Assembly: GCA_036824005.1 (NCBI GenBank)
Contig: DAITBA010000001.1
Location: 682,001-746,000, forward strand
Length of the DNA: 64,000 nt
Reading direction: 5' to 3'
DNA from: DAITBA01 sp036824005
GTDB taxonomy: Bacteria > Pseudomonadota > Gammaproteobacteria > Burkholderiales > Rhodocyclaceae
Of this stretch, positions 54,022 to 61,003 are shown in pieces; positions within the stretch are counted from its first letter, which is position 1, and every line of letters starts with the position of its first letter. The translations under genes and the position numbers were made by a program. The notes beneath the pieces are model-generated. The model was not told where the DNA came from. It saw only the letters and a list, made by a program, of their open reading frames with translations, and searched no databases.

Positions 54022-54495
54022 ATGAAGAAGTCCATCACAGTCATTCTGGCGGTCCTTGCGCTGGCGTTCGCGGGTGGCAGCTTCGCCCAGAAGGCACCTA
54101 ATACGCTGCGCGGGGCCGATACGGCAGCTCCAGACCAGGCCGGCGACTCCAAAGCCTATGTCGGCAAGAAGCCCGGCCTGCAGGAACCAATCGCACGTAC
54201 TTTCGAAAAACAGCCGCCGCTGATTCCCCATGCGGTGGACAACTTCGACGAGATCAGCCTCGAAGACAACCAGTGCATGAGCTGCCATGGTCCCGAGAAC
54301 TACGTCAAGAAGGAAGCGCCCAAGGTCGGCGACAGCCACTTCGTCGATGCGCAAGGCAAAAAGCTAACCAGTCTTACGGGTTCCCGTTACCAGTGCAGCC
54401 TGTGCCACGTGCCGCAGGTCGATGCCAAGCCCCTGGTAGAGAATACTTTCGACGGCGGTACTGGCATCACGCAGACCACCTGGAAGAAGAAATGA
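54022..54495 (+). CDS. napB: Periplasmic nitrate reductase dihaem cytochrome NapB
   Basis: 157 residues from ATG 54022 with a GGAGGGAGC site. A signal peptide (cleavage near SFA-QK) precedes two haem-binding motifs, CMSCH and CSLCH. Candidate distal His ligands are in PPLIPHAVDNF and GDSHFVDAQGK. NapB delivers electrons to NapA. It is the last nap gene here. No napC, napE, napF or napL is present. Confidence 0.95.
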   Translation: MKKSITVILAVLALAFAGGSFAQKAPNTLRGADTAAPDQAGDSKAYVGKKPGLQEPIARTFEKQPPLIPHAVDNFDEISLEDNQCMSCHGPENYVKKEAPKVGDSHFVDAQGKKLTSLTGSRYQCSLCHVPQVDAKPLVENTFDGGTGITQTTWKKK

Positions 54496-54667
54496 ACGTT
54501 TGACGGGTTTGCCGCCCGGCGCATTTGCGACGGGCGGCATCGCCCTTCTGCCAACGAGCGAGGCCGCCTCCGTAATCGTCCGGCGAGCGCGCGTCGGCGG
54601 CGCAGCAAGCGTGGTGATGCATCAGCGAAGATGCAACGCCAAAATACCCTCCACTACCACCGATCAA

Positions 54668-54698
54668 GCGGGGTTCGCAAACCCCGCTCTTTTTTTTC
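54668..54698 (+). terminator. Rho-independent terminator downstream of napB
   Basis: The stem GCGGGGTT/AACCCCGC with a 3-base loop is followed by TC and eight T. It lies 173 bases after the napB stop. The intervening bases show no gene. Confidence 0.85.
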
Positions 54699-54751
54699 CG
54701 CTCGCGCTTTCCGGCGATTGTGACGACTGTGACGTGCGGCGACCTGCTTGC

Positions 54752-55153
54752 TCAGGATGCGCGCTTCGCCACTGCCCGCAGACTCTGTGGCCGTTTTTGC
54801 GGTGCTGCTGCCGTTTCTTGCGTGGCAATCTTGCCCACGCCTAGCGCCGGCGCGCTGCGCGGTGCCACCGGCGCCTCCAGCAGGCCGCCGCAGAATCTGC
54901 ACATGCTTGCCTCGCGTCGCACGCGTTCGGCGCAATGCGGACAGGCGCGAAACTCGCGGGCCGCCAGTCTTTCCACGATGTCCGGTTGCGCCCTTGGCTC
55001 CGGCGATGCCGCGAACAGCGCCAGCACGATTCCGACTGCCGGCGTGAACAACAGGGATATGCCGAAGAACGCCCACCACGAGCGATCGCCCAAGGCCGCG
55101 ATCATTCCAGCCACTATGGCGAGCAGGATGTACCAGATGATGAGCGATTCCAT
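54752..55153 (-). CDS. Membrane protein with C-terminal zinc ribbon, unknown function
   Basis: 133 residues from ATG 55153, with TGAGG just upstream. Two membrane segments (residues ~3-20 and ~27-48) precede a zinc-ribbon-like CPHCAERVRREASMCRFCGGLL with four Cys and a Pro/Ala-rich tail. Similar small proteins are common and uncharacterised. A longer frame from 55246 lacks a ribosome-binding site. The 262 bases upstream (55154-55415) show no gene. Confidence 0.65.
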   Translation of the reverse strand: MESLIIWYILLAIVAGMIAALGDRSWWAFFGISLLFTPAVGIVLALFAASPEPRAQPDIVERLAAREFRACPHCAERVRREASMCRFCGGLLEAPVAPRSAPALGVGKIATQETAAAPQKRPQSLRAVAKRAS

Positions 55154-55415
55154 TGCCTCAGTTGGTGGATTCGTGGGATGGTGCGGCGCAAACGAGCATA
55201 CGTTACCCTCGCCGGGGGACAAATACTCCTTAAGGCGCACCGGCAACCCTCTCGGATGAGCAAGAATCCCGATCCAGGGGGTGCTCTGTGCGCGTTGGTG
55301 CTATTGTCCGGAGCGGCGCGCAGCACGCCGCTGACACTCGTCCCCCTCGTCACGGGATGAACCCGGGGCGGCAGCTTGGCGACTCATGGTCTGCCTGGGT
55401 CAAAGGAGGAGAGCG

Positions 55416-55859
55416 ATGATTCGTCGGAATCGCTGTGTGCGTGCGTTGCGCGGAACGGTGGCCGTCCTGGGATGCAGCTACCTCGCCGCGGTGGTGGTGT
55501 TCATCATGACCAGTGGATGGCCGGCGATCGTCGCATCCGCCTTGCTGTTCGCGCACCCGTTTTCCCTCTGGGAGGCACTGCATCGTGCGGCCGCGCGTGG
55601 CGCTAGCGTGCTTTGCGTGGCGGCGATGGTGCTGGCGAACCTCATACTCGTGGCTTATTTCGGCGAAGCCGGGATGGAGCGAGTCTCACCGTGGCAGGCG
55701 TTCGTGTGGACGGAACTTGCGGTCTGTGCTTTTCCGCTCGCCCTCGACTACCTTGCCAGTCAGGGACGCAGCCGGCTCACCGTGCGACATGCGGCCGACT
55801 GGGCGACCGGCGCCGGGAACGTGCCGTCGGATGGTGAAAGAATTCCTTCAGCCGCATGA
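55416..55859 (+). CDS. Small membrane protein of unknown function
   Basis: 147 residues from ATG 55416, which has a near-perfect AAAGGAGG ribosome-binding site. Four hydrophobic segments (residues ~15-33, 36-52, 62-82 and 92-112) are followed by a polar tail. I recognise no family. The strong translation signal is the main reason for accepting it. Confidence 0.6.
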   Translation: MIRRNRCVRALRGTVAVLGCSYLAAVVVFIMTSGWPAIVASALLFAHPFSLWEALHRAAARGASVLCVAAMVLANLILVAYFGEAGMERVSPWQAFVWTELAVCAFPLALDYLASQGRSRLTVRHAADWATGAGNVPSDGERIPSAA

Positions 55860-55963
55860 TCTCCGGCCGTAACAATGAGCCGTACGCGTACCGCGCACCT
55901 CGGCTGCCAATGATTTGCTTGCATGGCCTGAGTCGGGGCTGCGACATGGCTCAGGAGACCGAC

Positions 55964-56170
55964 ATGGCCGGCGATTCGATCTGGACTCTTTCCCTCGATG
56001 AACTAAAGCGCATGGCAGCCGAGCGGCTGGACCCTGGCGCGCACCACGACCACGGTATGCTCAATGATGCGCTGACCGCCCCCGACCGCGACCTGCAGGA
56101 AGAGGATGAACAGCTGCGAAAGAAGCTCGGCCTGCTGCAATCGGCAGTGCGAGGCACGCCGTTACTGTGA
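55964..56170 (+). CDS. Small acidic protein of unknown function
   Basis: 68 residues from ATG 55964, preceded by AGGAGA at five bases. In-frame ATGs at 55946 and upstream lack such a site. The sequence is helical and charged (LSLDELKRMAAERLDPGAHHDHG; LQEEDEQLRKKLGLLQSAV). I recognise no family, and a chance frame is possible. Confidence 0.45.
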   Translation: MAGDSIWTLSLDELKRMAAERLDPGAHHDHGMLNDALTAPDRDLQEEDEQLRKKLGLLQSAVRGTPLL

Positions 56171-56228
56171 CCTTTTCCGTTGCGTACGAGGAAGGTGCGC
56201 GCATCCTCGATCGGTGAAACGCGCGAAA

Positions 56229-56261
56229 GCAAAAGGGGCTGCCATAGGCAGCCCCTTTTGC
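56229..56261. terminator. Palindromic terminator shared by tRNA-Lys and the plus-strand gene
   Basis: The perfect 15-base stem GCAAAAGGGGCTGCC/GGCAGCCCCTTTTGC has a 3-base loop. The A/T-rich stem ends give a T tract in both directions, so it can stop transcription from either side. Confidence 0.85.
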
Positions 56262-56271
56262 GTTGTGTTCC

Positions 56272-56347
56272 TGGTAGGCCGTGCTGGACTCGAACCAGCG
56301 ACCAACGGATTAAAAGTCCGCTGCTCTACCAACTGAGCTAACGACCC
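56272..56347 (-). tRNA. tRNA-Lys (anticodon UUU)
   Basis: 76 bases with an encoded CCA end. The D arm (TTAGCTCAGTTGGTAGAGC), the anticodon arm CGGAC-TTTTAAT-CCG with anticodon TTT, and the T arm (CGCTGGTTCGAGTCCAGC) fold normally. The acceptor stem GGGTCGT/ACGGCCT has two wobble pairs, G1-U72 and U4-G69. A G-U as the first pair is uncommon. Confidence 0.97.
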
Positions 56348-56361
56348 GGACGAAGGGGCGA

Positions 56362-56390
56362 ATTATAGGAAAGGCACGCAACGGCGTCAA
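56362..56390 (-). promoter_or_regulatory. Sigma-70 promoter of tRNA-Lys
   Basis: On the minus strand, TTGACG (56385-56390), a 17-base spacer and TATAAT (56362-56367). The expected start near 56355 gives an eight-base 5' leader before the tRNA. Confidence 0.85.
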
Positions 56391-56398
56391 TGCGAAAC

Positions 56399-56413
56399 CG
56401 GCTCTTGGAGCCG
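56399..56413 (-). terminator. Possible weak terminator after the DUF302 gene
   Basis: The stem CGGCTC/GAGCCG with a 3-base loop stands 18 bases after the DUF302 stop on the minus strand. Only GTTTCG follows, so termination would be weak. Confidence 0.35.
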
Positions 56414-56431
56414 CTTCCAGCCGGGTACCGG

Positions 56432-57145
56432 TCAGAACTCGCCGCTTGCTCCGGCGCGCATGATCTTGTCGATCGCCTCTCGCACCATGATCGCCTTCTC
56501 GCGCAGCGATTCCGAGATCTTGTTGGGATTCTTGCTCGTGTCGAGCCAGCGCACGTCCCAATCGAGCGTGAGAACCCAAATTTTCTTGTGTGCGTCTTCC
56601 ACCACCGCTATCCGGCAGGGCAGAAAGATTGCGAACTCTAGACTGATGTCGAGCAACTCGCGGGCGACCAAGGCATCGCAGAAGCTGAAGAACTCCACCC
56701 GCGGTGTGTCCGCTTTGCCCGTGATGGCGACGACATCTTTCCAAAGCGGGTTGACGCCGACGTATTTGAAGTTGATCTCGTTGGCCTTGACCTTCATCGC
56801 CTCGACGACATCGTCGAAGGATAATCCTTCCTTGGCCGGATACTTGACGGCCATCATGGCGATCATGTCCCGAAGAGAGAACGGATTGACCGCCATCATG
56901 CTGGAGACGAAATTGGCGCGTGCCTCCGGGCTGATGGACTCGGCCATGGTATTCGGAACGAAATCCTCCTTCGGCCGGGTGGGCGGAAGTTGGATGTTGA
57001 ACGGCAGCGGCGCCGCGGGCGCCGCTCCGGGTTTTGCCGCTTCTTTTGTTTCTGCGCCCTTCTTCGGGGGTTCCGCGGCTTGCGCGCTGGTCAGCACCAA
57101 CGCAGAAAGCAAGGCCGCCCAAGCCATGACAATGTTCTGCCGCAT
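56432..57145 (-). CDS. Exported DUF302-domain protein
   Basis: 237 residues. The signal peptide (residues 5-23, cleavage near AQA-AE) is followed by a Lys/Ala/Pro-rich linker (residues 24-50). A Met-rich helical part comes next (ANFVSSMMAVNPFSLRDMIAMMAV). The DUF302 core is KANEINFKYVGVNPLWKDV then VEFFSFCDALVARELLDISLEFAIFLPCRIAVVED, with two Cys. DUF302 proteins are frequent in sulfur-metabolising bacteria but have no settled function. It lies 108 bases downstream of the repeat-protein gene on the same strand. Confidence 0.78.
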   Translation of the reverse strand: MRQNIVMAWAALLSALVLTSAQAAEPPKKGAETKEAAKPGAAPAAPLPFNIQLPPTRPKEDFVPNTMAESISPEARANFVSSMMAVNPFSLRDMIAMMAVKYPAKEGLSFDDVVEAMKVKANEINFKYVGVNPLWKDVVAITGKADTPRVEFFSFCDALVARELLDISLEFAIFLPCRIAVVEDAHKKIWVLTLDWDVRWLDTSKNPNKISESLREKAIMVREAIDKIMRAGASGEF

Positions 57146-57253
57146 TGGGTGCTCCGCATCGTGTCGTGGCGAAAGGGAAAGGCGTTGCGCCTTCCCTTTG
57201 CCGTGTCGTGCCGGGTATCGCCTCCTCGCAGAGGCGGCGATCGTCGCTTCGTC

Positions 57254-58447
57254 TTATTTCTTGGCGGCCGCGCCTTCTGCCGCCTTGGCGGTGGCCTCGG
57301 CGCCGGCCTTGCTGCCGGCTTGAGCTGTCTTGCTCCCGGCCTTCGCCGCCTTGGTCGTGGCCTTGGCGCCGGAGGAACTCATGCTGCCCGCCGCCTTGCC
57401 CATGTCTTCGGCCGCTTTGGGCATCTGGGTCATGGCGACCGCCATTGCGTTCATCATGTTGACCATGATCGCCGGGTTCATGGCTTTCATCATGGCGTCC
57501 ATGAACTGCGGATTGGTCATCGCACCCACCCACTGGTTCATCACCTCGGGCGAGACCATCTGCATCATGCCGTTGATCATCTTCGGATCGGTCATGGCCG
57601 TGATCCACGGAGTCCACATCTTGGGATCGGCCATGCCCATCATGGCATTGATCATCTTCGGATCGGTCATGGCGTTCATCCACGGCGTCCAGATCTTGGG
57701 ATCGGCCATGCCCATCATGGCGTTGATCATCTGCGGGTCTGTCATGGCATTAAGCCACGGCGTCCACACCTTGGGGTCGCCCATCGCGATCAATGCGTTC
57801 ATCATGTTCGGATCGGTCATGGCGTTCATCCACGGCGTCCACACCTTGGGGTCGACCATGGCCATCATGCTGTCCATCAGCTTCGGATCGGTCATGGCCG
57901 TGATCCACGGCGTCCACACTTTCGGGTCGACCATGCCCATCATGCTGTTCATCAGCTTCGGATCGGTCATGGNNNNNNNNNNNNNNNNNNNNNNNNNNNN
58001 NNNNNNNNNNNNNNNNNNNNNNNNNNNNNNNNNNNNNNNNNNNNNNNNNNNNNNNNNNNNNNNNNNNNNNNNCTTCGGATCGGTCATGGCGTTGATCCAC
58101 GGCGTCCACACCTTCGGGTCGCCCATGGCGATCATGGAATTGATCATCTTCGGATCGGTCATGGCGTTGATCCACGGCGTCCACACCTTGGGATCAGCCA
58201 TGGAAACCATGGAGTTGATCATCTTCGGATCGGTCATGGCGCTGATCCAGGGTGTCCACACACTCGGGTCCGCCATCTTGATCATCGGCTCGATCATCTT
58301 CGGGTTCGTCATCGCCGTCATCCAGTCGCCCATGGACTTGGTCCAGCCGTCCATCGGCGGCATCTGGATTTCGTTGGCGGCCAAGGCCGCCGGCGCGTGC
58401 AGTGCCATCGCCAGCGCGACGGCGGTCAGACTCTTACGCATGCTCAT
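57254..58447 (-). CDS. Exported Met/Trp-rich tandem-repeat protein (interrupted by assembly gap)
   Basis: The nominal length is 397 residues, including unknown ones. The start ATG 58447 has GGGAGGGAAG upstream and a signal peptide ending near ALA-ANEI. The mature protein is mostly 25-residue repeats of the type VWTPWINAMTDPKMINSMxxMxDPK. Ten units are visible, and the Ns hide others. Each unit has two half-motifs ending in DPK/DPS, with a Trp-Thr-Pro-Trp and several Met. The C-terminus changes to a helix (AVAMTQMPKAAEDMGKAAG) and then a Lys/Ala/Ser tail resembling basic anchoring tails. I do not recognise the family. The frame agreement across the gap is accidental. Confidence 0.75.
   Translation of the reverse strand: MSMRKSLTAVALAMALHAPAALAANEIQMPPMDGWTKSMGDWMTAMTNPKMIEPMIKMADPSVWTPWISAMTDPKMINSMVSMADPKVWTPWINAMTDPKMINSMIAMGDPKVWTPWINAMTDPKXXXXXXXXXXXXXXXXXXXXXXXXXXXXXXXXXXMTDPKLMNSMMGMVDPKVWTPWITAMTDPKLMDSMMAMVDPKVWTPWMNAMTDPNMMNALIAMGDPKVWTPWLNAMTDPQMINAMMGMADPKIWTPWMNAMTDPKMINAMMGMADPKMWTPWITAMTDPKMINGMMQMVSPEVMNQWVGAMTNPQFMDAMMKAMNPAIMVNMMNAMAVAMTQMPKAAEDMGKAAGSMSSSGAKATTKAAKAGSKTAQAGSKAGAEATAKAAEGAAAKK
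57566..58320 (-). repeat. 75-base tandem repeats within the exported repeat-protein gene
   Basis: The anchor CTTCGGATCGGTCATGG (plus-strand wording, some variants) recurs at 57581, 57656, 57731, 57806, 57881, 57956, then after the gap at 58073, 58148, 58223 and 58298. The spacing is exactly 75 bases on each side. Units differ mainly at third codon positions and in the residue after the Met pairs. Confidence 0.92.
57973..58072. other. Assembly gap (100 N)
   Basis: Exactly 100 Ns lie inside the 75-base repeat array, a conventional placeholder length. The number of missing repeat units is unknown. Confidence 0.98.
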
Positions 58448-58664
58448 TTGGATCTTCCCTCCCAAGAAACAATGTGCGAGGCGCACTCCCTCGCGCACCA
58501 AGCGGAACGCGGCAAAAAGAACACCGGTGCGGGGGGTTGCGAGGTCAGCCGGAATGGCGATGTAGCCGGCCAAGTGTTGCAGCTTATTGTTCACTACGCC
58601 CGTCGACAGTACTCCCGTATCGAGATCCTGCCAAACCAATTACTTGATCTCGGGATAAGGCCAT

Positions 58665-58952
58665 TCATTGCTGCGCTTCAGGATCGCCGGACCGGGGAAC
58701 GGGACAGGAGTCGCCCGAACCCGCCTCGGCTTGCTCCCTGTTCTGTGCGCTGCACGGGAGCAACCGTCGGAATTCCTCCAGCATGGCAAGCTGGCCGGCG
58801 CCGTCGGGTCCGGTCATGATGCGCAGCCACTGGGCCATGGCGTCCAGCCAGATTTCGGCCGGCGACTTCGGTATCGGCTCCGTGGCGATTGAGGACGGCG
58901 ACTGCAGCAGCAAGCCGGCGATCAGTGCCAGCGCCCGCAAGCGTGGGATCAT
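58665..58952 (-). CDS. Small exported protein related to the repeat unit
   Basis: 95 residues. A signal peptide (hydrophobic residues 6-20, cleavage near SIA-TE) precedes AEIWLDAMAQWLRIMTGP, which resembles the first unit of the repeat protein (DGWTKSMGDWMTAMTNP) in the spacing of Trp, Met and Thr-x-Pro. A Cys-containing polar tail follows. It lies 217 bases upstream of the repeat gene on the same strand, 84 bases after yeeE. No good ribosome-binding site is seen, so the start is uncertain. Confidence 0.55.
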   Translation of the reverse strand: MIPRLRALALIAGLLLQSPSSIATEPIPKSPAEIWLDAMAQWLRIMTGPDGAGQLAMLEEFRRLLPCSAQNREQAEAGSGDSCPVPRSGDPEAQQ

Positions 58953-59036
58953 TGGATCATGTGAGGTCGGGTTACGCAGACGGCAAGGAAATTCCGCTGT
59001 CGCAGGCGCATCTGCCCCGCCGTGGCAGCACGGACG

Positions 59037-60182
59037 CTATTTTGGCGCCGGCGAAAGGCCGTCGATGCGGTCGGCCTCGCGCATCAAGCGCCAGTACTCG
59101 AACTTCATCATGGCGACGGCGCCGGCGATGATGGACACGAGCGTGATGAGCGATCCGAGGGAAAGCGTCGATACCCCCGTCACGCCTTGGCCGATGGTGC
59201 AGCCCAGCGCCGTTACGCCGCCGAATCCCATGAGCGTTGCACCGATGATGTGGCGGAACATGTCCTGCGCCGAGACGAAGTGCTCCCAGCGAAAGGACTT
59301 CGTCGCCACGGCGTAGAGGAAGGAGCCGATGCCGACGCCGAATACCGTCGCGATGCCGAAGGTGACTACGGTGCTGGCATCCGTCCAGTAGGCCCACAGA
59401 TCCATGGTGTAGGCAGTGGGTGCGACGAAGGACATCGACTCCACCAGCTTGGAGTTGGTGCCGAAGGCCATCTCCTCGAGCGTTTCCGGGTTTTCCGCGA
59501 AGCCGATCTTGCCGGTGACATACCAACCGGCAATGACCACGGCGCCGACGATCAGGCCGCCGAGCAGATTGTCCGTGTTGTGCCAGAACTCGCGATTGAG
59601 CAGCACGAACGCCAGCAGTGCCCCACCGATGGCGAGCGCCAGCACCAGTTGCGCCATGGCCAGGTCCATGCCCAGTGCCTGGTGCAGCAGGTGAGGCAGG
59701 GTCTGCGGCGTGTCGAAATGCAGGGTGACTGCCGGCGCCTGCAGCACGTTGACGCGGAAGGCGCCGAAGATGCCCTTCAGTGTCACCAGCGCCGAATATC
59801 CGAGATAAATGAACACGACGACCGATTTCAGGTTGCCCGCACCAACGCGCACCAGCGTCTTGTTGGCGCAGCCTGAGGCAAGTGTCATGCCGACGCCGAA
59901 GCACAGGCCGCCGACGACGTGGGCAAGCCAGGGCAGGGAATGGCCGGCGAAGAGCGTCTTCGACACGTTCACCGTGCCGCTGTAGGCCAGCACGCCGGTG
60001 CCGATCAACGCCACGCCAATCGCCAGGAGCCAGGCGCGCATGCGACCCCAGTCGCCGATGTTCACCACGTCCGAGACGGCACCCATGGTGCAGAAATTCG
60101 TCTTATTGGCGAAGAAGCCAAAGACCAGCCCCAGCCCGAAACCCCACCATGCGACCGTCTGGGCCAGTGAAGATGCTGCCAT
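59037..60182 (-). CDS. YeeE/YedE-family sulfur (thiosulfate-type) transporter
   Basis: 381 residues from ATG 60182, which has GAGGAGGT seven bases upstream. An earlier start at 60242 lacks this. About nine to ten membrane segments are arranged as two related halves. The family's conserved Cys positions are seen in NKTNFCTMGAVSDVV, LASGCANKTLVRVGAGNLKS and ALGCTIGQGVTGVSTLS. YeeE proteins pass thiosulfate or related sulfur species through the inner membrane by way of these Cys. The neighbouring exported genes may work with it. Confidence 0.88.
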   Translation of the reverse strand: MAASSLAQTVAWWGFGLGLVFGFFANKTNFCTMGAVSDVVNIGDWGRMRAWLLAIGVALIGTGVLAYSGTVNVSKTLFAGHSLPWLAHVVGGLCFGVGMTLASGCANKTLVRVGAGNLKSVVVFIYLGYSALVTLKGIFGAFRVNVLQAPAVTLHFDTPQTLPHLLHQALGMDLAMAQLVLALAIGGALLAFVLLNREFWHNTDNLLGGLIVGAVVIAGWYVTGKIGFAENPETLEEMAFGTNSKLVESMSFVAPTAYTMDLWAYWTDASTVVTFGIATVFGVGIGSFLYAVATKSFRWEHFVSAQDMFRHIIGATLMGFGGVTALGCTIGQGVTGVSTLSLGSLITLVSIIAGAVAMMKFEYWRLMREADRIDGLSPAPK

Positions 60183-60316
60183 CGCGCCCACCTCCTCGAA
60201 TGCCTGTCGAAGTCGGGAAACGAACTCCCGAAAAAGTTCCAAATTGTCCGCAGCCCCTGCGCCCGCGGCAATTCAGAGTTTTTTTGCTTCGGATAACCCG
60301 AGTTAATGTGGGGGTA

Positions 60317-61003
60317 TTAGGACGTCGCGCAATAGCGCGTCGGATCGGGGACGCCGGCGGCCTCGAATCCGGCGCGGCGCAGCCGGCAGGCATCGCACAG
60401 GCCGCACGCCCGTCCGGTGTCGTCCGCCTGGTAACAGGACACCGTGAGTGCGTAGTCCACGCCCAGCGCCAGGCCGCGGCGGATGATATCAGCCTTGCTC
60501 AGCTCGACCAGCGGCGCATGCACGGCCATGCGCGCGCCTTCGACCGCTGCCTTGGTCGCGAGGTTGGCCATGGCCTCGAAAGCGCGGATGTACTCCGGCC
60601 GACAGTCCGGGTAGCCGGAATAGTCCACCGCGTTGACGCCGATGAAGATGTCGCGCGCGCCGAGCACTTCCGCCCAGGCCAGCGCCAGGGAAAGCATAAC
60701 CGTGTTGCGTGCCGGGACGTATGTGATTGGAATGCCTGTCCCGACGCCGCGGGTGGGCACCGCCAGCGCGCCATCGGTGAGGGCGGAGCCGCCGAACTGC
60801 CCGAGATCGACCGTGACGATGCGGTGCTCCAACGCACCGAGGCTGGCGGCCACGTGCCGCGCCGCCACTAGCTCGGCCTCGTGGCGCTGACCGTAGGCGA
60901 TCGACAAGGCGTAGCCGACGTAACCCTGTTCGCGCGCGATCGCCAGGGTTGTCGCCGAGTCCAGTCCGCCCGACAACAACACCACGGCGCGTCGCTCAGC
61001 CAT
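60317..61003 (-). CDS. queC: 7-cyano-7-deazaguanine synthase QueC
   Basis: 228 residues from ATG 61003. The PP-loop VVLLSGGLDSATTLA is at residues 7-21. The zinc site is CYQADDTGRACGLCDACRLR near the C-terminus, and VNAVDYSGYPDCRPEYI is conserved. QueC converts 7-carboxy-7-deazaguanine to preQ0 for queuosine. It overlaps the upstream AurF-like gene by eight bases. Confidence 0.96.
   Translation of the reverse strand: MAERRAVVLLSGGLDSATTLAIAREQGYVGYALSIAYGQRHEAELVAARHVAASLGALEHRIVTVDLGQFGGSALTDGALAVPTRGVGTGIPITYVPARNTVMLSLALAWAEVLGARDIFIGVNAVDYSGYPDCRPEYIRAFEAMANLATKAAVEGARMAVHAPLVELSKADIIRRGLALGVDYALTVSCYQADDTGRACGLCDACRLRRAGFEAAGVPDPTRYCATS

Noticed and set aside
54720..55259. 179-residue plus-strand frame over the zinc-ribbon gene
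   Set aside because: It starts near the napB terminator without a ribosome-binding site. The minus-strand frame has a zinc ribbon and membrane segments.
57566..58320. CRISPR-like regular spacing
   Set aside because: The 75-base period has no distinct spacers. Whole units are similar and keep a reading frame, so it is a coding tandem repeat.
56990..58819. Long plus-strand open frames (609 and 411 residues) across the repeat region
   Set aside because: They are mirror frames of the minus-strand repeat gene and run through the Ns. The minus-strand frame has a signal peptide, a ribosome-binding site and coherent repeats.
60250..60316. Terminator between queC and yeeE
   Set aside because: A short GC hairpin exists near a T run, but the T run is on the wrong side for minus-strand termination of queC.
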